DNA of 47,400 bases from assembly GCA_021204845.1 (NCBI GenBank), contig JAJPYT010000197.1:1-47400 (forward strand). The letters run 5' to 3'. Below are positions 7,636 to 15,434 of this stretch, piece by piece. The notes beneath the pieces were generated by a model that ran no database searches, had not been told where the DNA came from, and saw only the letters and a list, made by a program, of their open reading frames with translations. The position numbers were made by a program, and so were the translations under genes. Each line of letters opens with the position of its first letter. Position 1 is the stretch's first letter. Origin of the DNA: Prevotellaceae bacterium (lineage in GTDB: Bacteria > Bacteroidota > Bacteroidia > Bacteroidales > Bacteroidaceae).

Positions 7636-9329
7636 TGTTCCGTTTCGAGAATCCTGAATATCTCTATTTCCTGGTAGTGATTCCCCTGCTGGCTTTGCTC
7701 CACTACTGGACCGACTTCCACAAGCGGGCTCGCCTGCGCGCCTTTGGCGACCCGCTGCTGCTCCGCGGGCTCATGAAGGATGTCAGCCGCTGGCGTCCGC
7801 AGGTGAAAATATGGTGCCTTTTGCTGGCTTTGGCTTGCGTCATAGTGGCTGCCGCCCGCCCGCAGTTCGGCACCAAGGTAGACACAACTGAGCGCTACGG
7901 CATAGAGGCCATCATAGCCATGGATGTGTCTAACAGCATGCTTGCCGAGGATGTTAGCCCCAGCCGTTTGGACAAGGCTAAGATGCTCTTCAGCAACATG
8001 ATAGATGGCATGCGCAACGATATGGTGGGAGTGGTGGCTTTCGCCGGCGACGCTTTCGTGCAGCTGCCCATAACGAACGACTACGTCTCTGCCAAGATGT
8101 TTCTCGACCAGATTAACCCCTCGCTTATCCGTGTGCAGGGTACTGATATAGGCGGGGCGATTGACCTTAGCATGAAGTGTTTCACTCAGAAGAAGGATGT
8201 CTCACGCGCCATTTTTGTGGTCACTGACGGAGAGGACCACGAGGGTGGGGCAGTGGAGGCGGCTAAGGCGGCTGCTAAAAAAGGCATACACGTATATGTC
8301 CTCGGCATTGGCAGTCCAGAGGGAGCGCACGTCCCTATACCAGGTACTGGCCAGTACATAATAGACGACCAGGGAGAGCCCGTCGTCTCACGCCTAAGCG
8401 AGGACATGTGCCGCGAGATAGCTCTTGCGGGCAACGGGGCTTACATCTACGTCAACAACAGCTCATCGGCGCAGGAGAGTTTGGCAAAATATATCGACAA
8501 ACTCGCCAAGGCTCATCTGGAGACCAACGTATATAGTGAGTTCGACGAGCAGTTCCAGGGCTTCCTCATAATTGCTCTTGTGCTGCTCATCCTGGATGTG
8601 CTGCTGCTCGAGCGAGAGAACCATATCTTTAAGTCGTGGCATTTCTTCAAGCGCATCTCCCTCGTGCTTGTGATTTCCGCCCTCGCCTTGGGCGCACAGG
8701 CGCAAAGCTACCGCGACTACATAAGGCGCGGCAACCGACTTTTCCGCGACAGTGTGTTCGACAAGGCGCAGGTGGAATACCAGAAGGGCTACCAGCGCGA
8801 TTCCAACAGCGTGCAGGTTCTCTACGACCTCTCCAATTCCCTGCTCTATCAAGACCAGGCGGAGGATGCCATGAAACTCCTCCAGAAAGCCAGCCAGATG
8901 GAGCGTAACCCCTCTCGACGCGCCAAGATATTCCACAATATGGGAGTTATCATGCAGGGGCAGAAGCAGTTCCGCCAGGCAATAGAGTGCTACAAGGAAT
9001 CGCTGCGCAACAACCCTGGCGACAACGAGACGCGCTACAATATGGTGCTCTGCCAGCGCCAGCTTAAGGATGACGAGAACGGGCAGCAGAACCAGAACGA
9101 GCAGGACGACCAGGGCAAGAGCAACAAGCAAGACGAGCAGCAACAGCAACAGCAGCAGGAGAAGCCCGACCAGCAGCAGCAACAGCAGCAGACCGACAAG
9201 AACGAAATGAACAAGGACAACGTGGAGCAGATGCTGAAAGCGGCACTGCAGAACGAGCGCCGCACGCAGGACAAACTCCAGCAGCAACAGCAGCAGCCAC
9301 AGTCCAGAAGACTACAGAAACAATGGTAA
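7635..9329 (+). CDS. batB: BatB-BatC fusion: VWA protein joined to a periplasmic TPR domain
   Basis: I use the ATG at 7635, which overlaps the batA stop; a GTG at 7632 is also possible. Residues 1-335 are BatB: N-terminal TM segments, VWA domain with DVSNS at about 97-101, and a TM helix near 306-322. Without a stop, the frame continues through a second hydrophobic segment ending ALGAQAQ, which looks like a former signal peptide, into a BatC-like part with two to three TPR units (about 355-470) and a low-complexity tail rich in Gln, Asp and Lys, encoded by CAG/CAA runs (9130-9300). In many Bacteroidetes batB and batC are separate. The fusion predicts a protein that crosses the membrane again to expose the TPR part in the periplasm. 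Confidence 0.9.
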   Translation: MFRFENPEYLYFLVVIPLLALLHYWTDFHKRARLRAFGDPLLLRGLMKDVSRWRPQVKIWCLLLALACVIVAAARPQFGTKVDTTERYGIEAIIAMDVSNSMLAEDVSPSRLDKAKMLFSNMIDGMRNDMVGVVAFAGDAFVQLPITNDYVSAKMFLDQINPSLIRVQGTDIGGAIDLSMKCFTQKKDVSRAIFVVTDGEDHEGGAVEAAKAAAKKGIHVYVLGIGSPEGAHVPIPGTGQYIIDDQGEPVVSRLSEDMCREIALAGNGAYIYVNNSSSAQESLAKYIDKLAKAHLETNVYSEFDEQFQGFLIIALVLLILDVLLLERENHIFKSWHFFKRISLVLVISALALGAQAQSYRDYIRRGNRLFRDSVFDKAQVEYQKGYQRDSNSVQVLYDLSNSLLYQDQAEDAMKLLQKASQMERNPSRRAKIFHNMGVIMQGQKQFRQAIECYKESLRNNPGDNETRYNMVLCQRQLKDDENGQQNQNEQDDQGKSNKQDEQQQQQQQEKPDQQQQQQQTDKNEMNKDNVEQMLKAALQNERRTQDKLQQQQQQPQSRRLQKQW

Positions 9330-11155
9330 AAAAATTACTATATATAGCGTTTCTCTCCTGCCTCGCCACGCTTCATGCGGCGGCTCAGGTGAAGGTGACA
9401 GCCAAGGCTCCCTCCCAGACCGAGGAGGGGCAGCGCATAACAGTTAGCTACACGGTTAACACTCAGGATGTTGACGATATCAGCGTGGGAGATTTCCCTG
9501 GCTTCGAGCTGCTCTATGGGCCCACGGCAAGCCGCCAGAGCAGCTATTCTATCATAAACGGCAAATCGTCCACCAGTAGCTCCATCACCTACACATACAC
9601 GCTCCTCGCCTCTAAGGAGGGCACATACAAGCTCCCCGTAGCCACCGTGAAGTCGCACGGCAAGGAATATAAGAGCAACCAGCTGAGCGTGCAGATTCTG
9701 CCCGGCACGGGGGGAGGCTCTTCCTCTGGCGGCACTGGCGGCGCAGGTCAGCAGCAGGGAGCCTCGCGCATGCGCACGCAGGACGCTGGAGACAAAATCA
9801 CCTCCAACGACCTCTATTTCACCGTCACTGCCAGCAAGACCAACGTTTATGAGCAGGAAGCTATTTTGCTCACTTACAAGCTCTACACGCTTGTCTCCAT
9901 AGACCAGTGCGACGGCAAGATGCCCGACCTCGACGGCTTCCTCATCCAGGAGCTTCCGCTGCCCCAGCAGAAATCGCTTAAATACGAGAACGTTAACGGC
10001 AAAAATTACGGCACCGTTGTCTGGAGCCAATATCTCCTCTTCCCGCAAAAGACCGGCACAATGAAGGTGCCAGCCCTGAGTTTCGAGGCTGAAGTGGTGC
10101 AGCAAGACCGCAGCCTCGACCCATTCGACGCTTTCTTCAGCGGCGGAGCCTCGCTGGTGAGGGTGAAAAAGACTGTGGTAGCCCCGGCTGTGGAGTTCCA
10201 GGTTAATCCCCTGCCCGACAAGCCAGCCAATTTCTCTGGTGCAGTGGGCACTGATTTCCACATCAGCGGCTCGCTCTCTCCAGAGCAGGTGGATGCCAAC
10301 GATGCCGTGCAGCTGCGCCTCGTGGTGAGCGGTACTGGTAACATGAAACTCATGAATTCTCCCACAGTCGACTGGCCCAAAGATTTCGAGACTTACGACC
10401 CGAAGGTTAACGACAAGACGAAGCTCGGCGCTGGCGGTGCCACGGGCAATGTGGTTTACGACTATACAGCCGTTCCTCGCCATGGGGGCAAATACTCCAT
10501 CTCGCCCGTTGAGTTCTGCTATTTCGATACTGGGACGCGCAGTTACCGCACCATCACGACCGACTCCTTCCACGTGGCGGTGGCAAAGACTTTCTCAAAA
10601 GTCTCTGACACGAAGGTGAACCAGGAGGACCTGAAAGTGCTGAACAGCGACATACGTTACATAAAGATAGGCTCAAAGGGGGCTCAACATCAGGGTGTCG
10701 ACTTCTTCGCCAAGCCCGCCTACTTCCTTGCTTATCTCATCCTGCTGCTGCTGTTCCTCGCCTTTGTAGTAGTCTACTATCGCGTGGCGAGGAGCAAGTC
10801 CAACGTTGTGCGTCGCCGTGCTGGAAAGGCAGGCAAGGCTGCCGCAAAACGTCTCAGGCTGGCCAGTCAGTTGCTCCGCCAGTCGCGTGCCGACGAGTTC
10901 TACGACGAGGTCATGCGTGCCCTCTGGGGCTACGTGAGCGACAAGCTTAATCTGCCCCTCACCAGCCTCTCCAAGGACAACGTGGGCGAGCAGCTTAAGA
11001 GCCGCGGCGTGGAGGAGGAGGTTGTGAGCCGCTTCCTTCAGGCGCTGGAGGACTGCGAGTTTGTCCGCTTCGCTCCAGGCGACCCCAGCGCCACCATGGA
11101 CAAGCTTTACGCTGATGCCACAGAAGTGATAAATCTCTTAGATGCCAAGTTATGA
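9323..11155 (+). CDS. batD: BatD, exported membrane-anchored protein
   Basis: 610 residues with a signal peptide (to about residue 21, HAAAQ), a long extracytoplasmic region predicted to be beta-sandwich repeats (25-460) containing a Gly/Ser-rich linker near 132-148, one TM helix at about 465-486 and a basic cytoplasmic tail of ~125 residues. This is the standard BatD architecture. The ATG overlaps the batB-batC stop (ATGGTAA) and its own stop overlaps the batE start (ATGA). It probably forms the periplasmic scaffold of the Bat complex; that is inferred from the family. Confidence 0.92.
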   Translation: MVKKLLYIAFLSCLATLHAAAQVKVTAKAPSQTEEGQRITVSYTVNTQDVDDISVGDFPGFELLYGPTASRQSSYSIINGKSSTSSSITYTYTLLASKEGTYKLPVATVKSHGKEYKSNQLSVQILPGTGGGSSSGGTGGAGQQQGASRMRTQDAGDKITSNDLYFTVTASKTNVYEQEAILLTYKLYTLVSIDQCDGKMPDLDGFLIQELPLPQQKSLKYENVNGKNYGTVVWSQYLLFPQKTGTMKVPALSFEAEVVQQDRSLDPFDAFFSGGASLVRVKKTVVAPAVEFQVNPLPDKPANFSGAVGTDFHISGSLSPEQVDANDAVQLRLVVSGTGNMKLMNSPTVDWPKDFETYDPKVNDKTKLGAGGATGNVVYDYTAVPRHGGKYSISPVEFCYFDTGTRSYRTITTDSFHVAVAKTFSKVSDTKVNQEDLKVLNSDIRYIKIGSKGAQHQGVDFFAKPAYFLAYLILLLLFLAFVVVYYRVARSKSNVVRRRAGKAGKAAAKRLRLASQLLRQSRADEFYDEVMRALWGYVSDKLNLPLTSLSKDNVGEQLKSRGVEEEVVSRFLQALEDCEFVRFAPGDPSATMDKLYADATEVINLLDAKL

Positions 11156-11898
11156 AGATATTCTATTTCATCGTTATATTTCTCGCCCAGGGCGTTGTCT
11201 GCCGTGCCGCCCAGCCCGATTCGCTTAAGGTGTCTGCCGACAGCGCCTACGCGGCAGAGGACTATCATCTTGCCGCCCGGCTCTATTCGCAAGCGGAGCC
11301 CACGGCGGCTGTTTGCTACAACTTGGGCAATTGCTATTACCGGCTCGACGAGATGGCGCGCGCAGTGCTCTGGTACGAGAGAGCCTCGATGCTCGACCCC
11401 AGCGATGCCGACATTCGCTTCAACTTAGGCATGGCGCGTGGCAAGACTATAGACAAGGTGGTTCCCAAACACGAGATTTTCTTTGTCAACTGGTACACCT
11501 CCCTCGTCAATGTGGCAAGTGTGGACGAGTGGGGGCGCCTCTCCTTAGCCTTTTTTGCCTGCGCCCTGGTCTGCCTCGTTCTCTGCGTCACGCTCAGGTC
11601 CATAGTGTTGAAGAAGATTTCTCTCTCCGCCTTTGCCGTGCTGCTCGTGTTCACCGTTGTGGGCAACGTCTGCGCTTTCTCGCAGCGTTACCGCCTGCTT
11701 CACCGCACGGGAGCCATAGTGATGGATGCCTCGGCCGTGGTGAAGAGCACCCCATCCTCTTCGGGCAGCGACCTTTTTGTGCTACACGAGGGCACAAAAG
11801 TGGAGATAAAGGACAGCACCCTCAGCGACTGGTACGAGATTGAGCTTGCCGACGGCAAGGTGGGCTGGATAGAAAGCCGCCAGATAGAGATTATTTAG
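11152..11898 (+). CDS. batE: BatE, TPR and SH3-like domain protein
   Basis: Signal peptide to about residue 20 (CRAAQ), TPR repeats at about 25-100 (CYNLGNCYYRLDEMARAVLWYERA is the clear unit), two TM helices at about 130-149 and 156-175, and a C-terminal bacterial SH3-like domain (187-248, ending in GWIESRQIEII). This is the last member of the bat operon. The SH3-like domain could bind cell wall peptides; I see no catalytic motif. Confidence 0.92.
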   Translation: MKIFYFIVIFLAQGVVCRAAQPDSLKVSADSAYAAEDYHLAARLYSQAEPTAAVCYNLGNCYYRLDEMARAVLWYERASMLDPSDADIRFNLGMARGKTIDKVVPKHEIFFVNWYTSLVNVASVDEWGRLSLAFFACALVCLVLCVTLRSIVLKKISLSAFAVLLVFTVVGNVCAFSQRYRLLHRTGAIVMDASAVVKSTPSSSGSDLFVLHEGTKVEIKDSTLSDWYEIELADGKVGWIESRQIEII

Positions 11899-11921
11899 TC
11901 ACTGCTCGCGCACCGCTCCCC

Positions 11922-12602
11922 ATGGACCAGCTTAGGGCGACAGACCAGAGCTTGCTTCTCCTCCTAAACGGAGCTCACTGCCCCTGGCTCGACGGTGTCA
12001 TGTGGGCTCTCTCCGACACACTCACTTGGTCGCTCCTTGCCCTTGCCCTGCTCTTCCTCGTGGTAAGGGCATATAATTTACGCCAGTTCCTTGTTTTTCT
12101 CACCATGTTTGCCCTCGCCATCCTTCTGGCAGACCAGCTTAGCAGCTCTCTTTTGAAGCCTCTCTGCCACCGCTTGCGCCCCACTCACGACCCCTCGGTG
12201 GCAGGCATGGTGCACACTGTCCGCGGCTACCTTGGCGGTCAATACAGTTTTGTCTCCAGCCACGCCGCCAATCTCTTCGCTCTTGCCACCTACGTTTCCA
12301 TGGTGCTGCGAGGTCGCCTGCTCACTGTCTCGCTTTTCCTGTGGGCAGCCCTGGTGGGCTATTCCCGTGTTTATCTTGGCGTTCACTATCCTGGCGACGT
12401 GTTGTGCGGAGCCATGCTTGGCATTCTCGTAGGCTGGGTATGCTACCAGCTTTTCGCCCTCCTCTTCACTCCTGGGCAGCGTCCTCCCGCCTTTTCCTTC
12501 CTCCCTTCTTGCCCAGGCGCGCCCATCCCCCACAGCGCAATCCTTCTCCTCGCCCTCCTATTCACCCTCCTTGGCGTTTGCGTGTGGGCTGTTTTCATTT
12601 AA
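11922..12602 (+). CDS. PAP2-family membrane phosphatase
   Basis: Integral membrane phosphatase of the PAP2 superfamily, acting on lipid phosphates such as phosphatidic acid or undecaprenyl diphosphate. The three signature motifs are present: K79...RP (86-87), SSH at 112-114 in place of the usual PSGH, and SR (148-149) ... H155 ... D159. Five or six TM helices are visible, with an extra C-terminal hydrophobic stretch. It follows batE by 23 bases, so it may be read from the bat operon. Substrate cannot be told from sequence. Confidence 0.9.
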   Translation: MDQLRATDQSLLLLLNGAHCPWLDGVMWALSDTLTWSLLALALLFLVVRAYNLRQFLVFLTMFALAILLADQLSSSLLKPLCHRLRPTHDPSVAGMVHTVRGYLGGQYSFVSSHAANLFALATYVSMVLRGRLLTVSLFLWAALVGYSRVYLGVHYPGDVLCGAMLGILVGWVCYQLFALLFTPGQRPPAFSFLPSCPGAPIPHSAILLLALLFTLLGVCVWAVFI

Positions 12603-12805
12603 CTGTCGGGATTATCTCTTTAGTTTTCTATCTCTATTTCTACATTTTCTAATCCCTTACGGGCACTTTTGTGGGATATTGAGATAATCTCTCCTCTTAA
12701 TAGCTATGAACCCATATAAGGACAAAACTAAGGACGTAGATTCGCCTTCAAATATACGTTTGATGATAAATATGTAATCTTGAAGCGATTTTTTCATATT
12801 TGTTC
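12603..12805. other. AT-rich intergenic DNA after the PAP2 gene
   Basis: No gene is seen. The only structure noted is a spaced inverted repeat, GATTATCTC at 12610-12618 and GAGATAATC at 12681-12689. The sequence becomes AT-rich towards the promoter at 12806. Confidence 0.5.
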
Positions 12806-12836
12806 TTTTCTAATTCAGAAAAAAACCATACCTTTG
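12806..12836 (+). promoter_or_regulatory. Promoter of the putative structured RNA
   Basis: TACCTTTG at 12829-12836 is a perfect TAnnTTTG -7 box. TTTT at 12806-12809 lies 19 bases upstream, an acceptable -33 element. No protein start follows at a sensible distance, and the sequence downstream is rich in hairpins. Confidence 0.5.
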
Positions 12837-12842
12837 ACATTG

Positions 12843-13147
12843 CCTAACCCACGCTGATACTTCTTCGGAGGTGGATGTTAAGGGTGGGTGCAAACATAGT
12901 AAAGGCGTTTACTGGCGCTTCGGTTTTGACTCTGTAGAATCTCGCAAATTCACTGTTCGTCAAAAACAAAGCGATGTCAACGTCCCTGGGGTGTATCTCA
13001 TACAGTTCGTGTTGGATTTCCATTGTACCAACAAGGCTTATGGATACCTGCTCAGCGTGGGGCTCTTGGCGTTGCTCGTTTCGACGAACAGGGCATGCGA
13101 GAGCCTTACAGGGTGGAACGGGCGGCAGACCGGCTCCACGTTTTTTA
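12843..13147 (+). ncRNA. Putative structured non-coding RNA, about 300 nt
   Basis: Between a good promoter and an intrinsic terminator the plus strand shows a series of stems: ACCCAC with GTGGGT near the 5' end, enclosing ACTTC-TTCG-GAGGT (a UUCG tetraloop); AGTAAA-GGCG-TTTACT at 12899-12914; TGTAT-CTC-ATACA near 12989-13001; GTTGG/CCAAC near 13010-13032; AAGGCT paired with AGCCTT across about 13035-13109; and inside that TCGT-TTCG-ACGA (second UUCG loop) near 13079-13090. The terminator closes it. Open frames on both strands here look like by-products. It does not resemble tmRNA, RNase P RNA or a tRNA to me. The class is unknown; it may be a repeated element in related genomes. Confidence 0.5.
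13113..13146 (+). terminator. Intrinsic terminator of the putative RNA
   Basis: GTGGA at 13113-13117 pairs with TCCAC at 13135-13139, with an inner CGG/CCG stem, and six T residues follow at 13141-13146. The T run is on the plus strand, which fixes the likely direction of transcription. Confidence 0.6.
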
Positions 13148-13223
13148 TTATGTCTGCCATGAGAAACAAATAAAGTCCGTAAGGAAGCCGACGGAATAGG
13201 GCGCTTATGGATAAGTTGCTTGT

Positions 13224-13265
13224 TAGTTTTGAGGTACTTCTCCTTTCGTTTGCTGAGAGCAAACG
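13224..13265 (+). promoter_or_regulatory. Possible promoter and leader hairpin of the accessory operon
   Basis: TAGTTTTG at 13224-13231 fits the -7 consensus, 75 bases before the first gene of the accessory operon; no convincing -33 is seen. Just after it, CGTTTGCT (13247-13254) and AGCAAACG (13258-13265) form a perfect 8-bp stem with a GAG loop in the presumed 5' leader. It is not followed by a T run, so it is not a simple terminator. Confidence 0.4.
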
Positions 13266-13305
13266 AGGCGATGCGACTATATAAATAAACCAAAAACTAA
13301 TTACT

Positions 13306-14367
13306 ATGGAAGGAAAAAATTATCTTAAGTTAGTGTGGTTGCTTGGCTATATAGCCTTTGCAGCAGTAAGTTGTTGGGCGACGGCAGAATCATTATATAT
13401 GCTATTGCCAAGTTGGCCAAAGGTGATGTGCTGGGTAGTTACAGTGGGTTTCTTCATTGTTGCCTCAATCGGCACAAAGATGATAGTGGACAGCTTCAAC
13501 CCAAACATCTATCTGGAGCATCGAGGAATGCGCCTTGTGGGTGGAATCATCATTGTACTGATGTTTTGGCTAATATGCAGTATGCCTACGAACACGCATA
13601 CGTTTTTCTACCGAAATGTTATCAGTGAAACTGTGGCACGCGACATCTCCACTACGCAAAGCTACCTTCGTCAGATAGAAAACAACACCTATAACAAGGC
13701 ACAGGCAGAACTAAAGGTAAGTGAGCTTAGAAATAAAGTGGAACTAAAATTAGGTGAACTCGAAGCTGAGATAAAGAATGAAGCAAATCCAGGTGATGGT
13801 CCTAAGTCGCAAGAAATTCGGAGAGAACTCGCATCGTTGCTGAATGTTCCCAAGATAGAATCGCTTACATATAAAAGCACTACCAAACAACAGCGGGAAA
13901 TATTATGTGACGCTTATCGCTCTAAAATATATGCCTTGCTTGATAACAGAATAAGCAATATCAGAAATGAGATACTATCTCCCAGCCCTCAAATAGTTAA
14001 GGAAGCAAAGACAGCAGGGAAGAATCTGGTAGAATTGAAGGGATTTATTGACGACGGAACCGTAAACTTGTATAACGCTAAGGATATAACCACTCAGGTT
14101 TGTGACAAACTTAACAATGGTTATAATATAATAAAACTGAATAGCATCTTTGTTAACTTCAATTCTGTGGATGATGAAAAGAAATACACAGACAATGACC
14201 CTGTCACGAGGGTTAAGAGCCTGAACAGCGTCTTTGACGTATGGTGTGATTATATCAAGGGGGAATATAATGGTCAGGGCTTTATCTACTGGATACTTAT
14301 ATCTATCCTTGTTGATGTTGCCGCCTTTGTGTTCTTTGACTTAGCATTTAGAAAAACAGAAGAATAA
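13306..14367 (+). CDS. Four-TM membrane protein, first gene of the accessory operon
   Basis: 353 residues. Three TM helices near the N-terminus (about 8-26, 40-57 and 76-93) are followed by a large hydrophilic, helix-rich region (100-325) with coiled-coil character around 115-160, and a last TM helix at about 328-348. I recognise no named domain or catalytic motif. The gene is AT-rich compared with the bat and grpE genes on either side and starts the tightly packed run 13306-18734; the GTPase gene follows after 24 bases. A structural or sensor component of a membrane complex is the simplest reading, but function is unknown. Confidence 0.8.
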   Translation: MEGKNYLKLVWLLGYIAFAAVSCWATAESLYMLLPSWPKVMCWVVTVGFFIVASIGTKMIVDSFNPNIYLEHRGMRLVGGIIIVLMFWLICSMPTNTHTFFYRNVISETVARDISTTQSYLRQIENNTYNKAQAELKVSELRNKVELKLGELEAEIKNEANPGDGPKSQEIRRELASLLNVPKIESLTYKSTTKQQREILCDAYRSKIYALLDNRISNIRNEILSPSPQIVKEAKTAGKNLVELKGFIDDGTVNLYNAKDITTQVCDKLNNGYNIIKLNSIFVNFNSVDDEKKYTDNDPVTRVKSLNSVFDVWCDYIKGEYNGQGFIYWILISILVDVAAFVFFDLAFRKTEE

Positions 14368-14391
14368 ACAATCATTTAAAACAATACGACT

Positions 14392-15429
14392 ATGCCAGAG
14401 CTAAATTTAAATTCTAAGGAAGAAAGTTCTCAAATAAAAATAGACCAACCAAACGCTCCAACAGAAGTGATTAGTTCCACAGAAAATTCTCCAACTACAG
14501 TTGTACAAGAAGGTCCTTCGTCGGAAGTATTTGATAACTCTAACAAAAATCCCATAGATATACATGACAAAGAAAAACCAATAACAGTTGTACAAGAAGG
14601 TTCTTCGTCAGAAGTAGTTGATGACCCTAACAAGATTCCCATAGATATACCTGACAAGGATACACCTATAATCATTTTTTTTGGACCGCGTGGTTGTGGC
14701 AAGACAATGACGTTAGTGAGGTTAAGCCGTTATTTGATAGGGAAAAGTTATAAAGTCAACCCCGAGGAATCTTTCAGACCAAATGATGATACGAAATACA
14801 AGCAACTGTGTAAAAACTTTGATTCAATGATTAACAAAAGCCTTGCAGCAGGCTCAACAAATAAGATTGATTATTTACTTGTGAAAGTTTATGATAAGGT
14901 TGGAAATCCGCTATTCCAAATTTTGGAGGGGCCAGGAGAGAATTATTTCGATCCCAAAGATCCAGAGAAACAATCCCCTGCTTATTTGAATTACATTATC
15001 AACAGAAATAACAGAAAGATATGGGTTGTTATGCTCGAACCTGTCAGCACGAAATATGGTATGGTGGAGAAAGATAGAAAAGGCTATGTGGATAAGATAA
15101 ATAACCTGAAAAAAAGAATAAAGCCTGCAGACAAGGTGATATTTCTATTAAACAAGATAGATGAAACGGCTTTCGTTATTTCTCCTGGGAATGTAAATAT
15201 GAGGCAGGCTAGAAAGTACGCAAATGATAACTATCCTAACATATTCGAAGCGTTTAAGAATTCTGTGCCTATACTCAACTGGTTTAAACCCTATAATTGT
15301 GACTTCACCGTATTTCAAACAGGTGATTACACGGTTTTAAAAGATGGCGTGACTCAGAGTTTTCAACAAGGAGATGAAATTTATCCCCGAAAATTATGGA
15401 ATCTTTTATTGAAGAAGATTAGAGGGTAG
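14392..15429 (+). CDS. P-loop GTPase-like protein with duplicated N-terminal segment
   Basis: 345 residues. After a low-complexity acidic N-terminus (1-90) comes a P-loop domain: Walker A GPRGCGKT at 98-105, an LEGPGE segment at 178-183 where the DxxG switch would be, and NKID at 254-257, the guanine-specificity motif. A segment of 29 residues (TVVQEG...PIDI.DK) is repeated in tandem before the domain, from an 87-base DNA duplication. No TM or signal peptide, so it should be cytoplasmic. From memory it resembles the TRAFAC-type conflict-system GTPases (double-GTPase group), but I cannot confirm this without a profile search. It lies five bases before the next gene, a membrane protein that may be its partner. 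Confidence 0.8.
   Translation: MPELNLNSKEESSQIKIDQPNAPTEVISSTENSPTTVVQEGPSSEVFDNSNKNPIDIHDKEKPITVVQEGSSSEVVDDPNKIPIDIPDKDTPIIIFFGPRGCGKTMTLVRLSRYLIGKSYKVNPEESFRPNDDTKYKQLCKNFDSMINKSLAAGSTNKIDYLLVKVYDKVGNPLFQILEGPGENYFDPKDPEKQSPAYLNYIINRNNRKIWVVMLEPVSTKYGMVEKDRKGYVDKINNLKKRIKPADKVIFLLNKIDETAFVISPGNVNMRQARKYANDNYPNIFEAFKNSVPILNWFKPYNCDFTVFQTGDYTVLKDGVTQSFQQGDEIYPRKLWNLLLKKIRG
14497..14670 (+). repeat. 87-bp tandem duplication inside the GTPase gene
   Basis: ACAGTTGTACAAGAAGG begins at 14497 and again at 14584, 87 bases apart, and the similarity continues for the whole unit. The reading frame is kept (29 codons). The copies have diverged at several sites, so the duplication is not very recent. 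Confidence 0.85.
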
Positions 15430-15434
15430 AAGTT

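Noticed and set aside
13205-13216. DnaA-box-like CTTATGGATAAG as a replication origin
   Set aside because: A single near match without a cluster, dnaA gene or AT-rich unwinding element beside it.
12844-13293. Minus-strand 149-codon and plus-strand 100-codon open frames
   Set aside because: Both are unlike proteins, overlap each other, and cover a region better explained by a promoter, hairpins and a terminator. I do not exclude that databases list them as hypothetical proteins.
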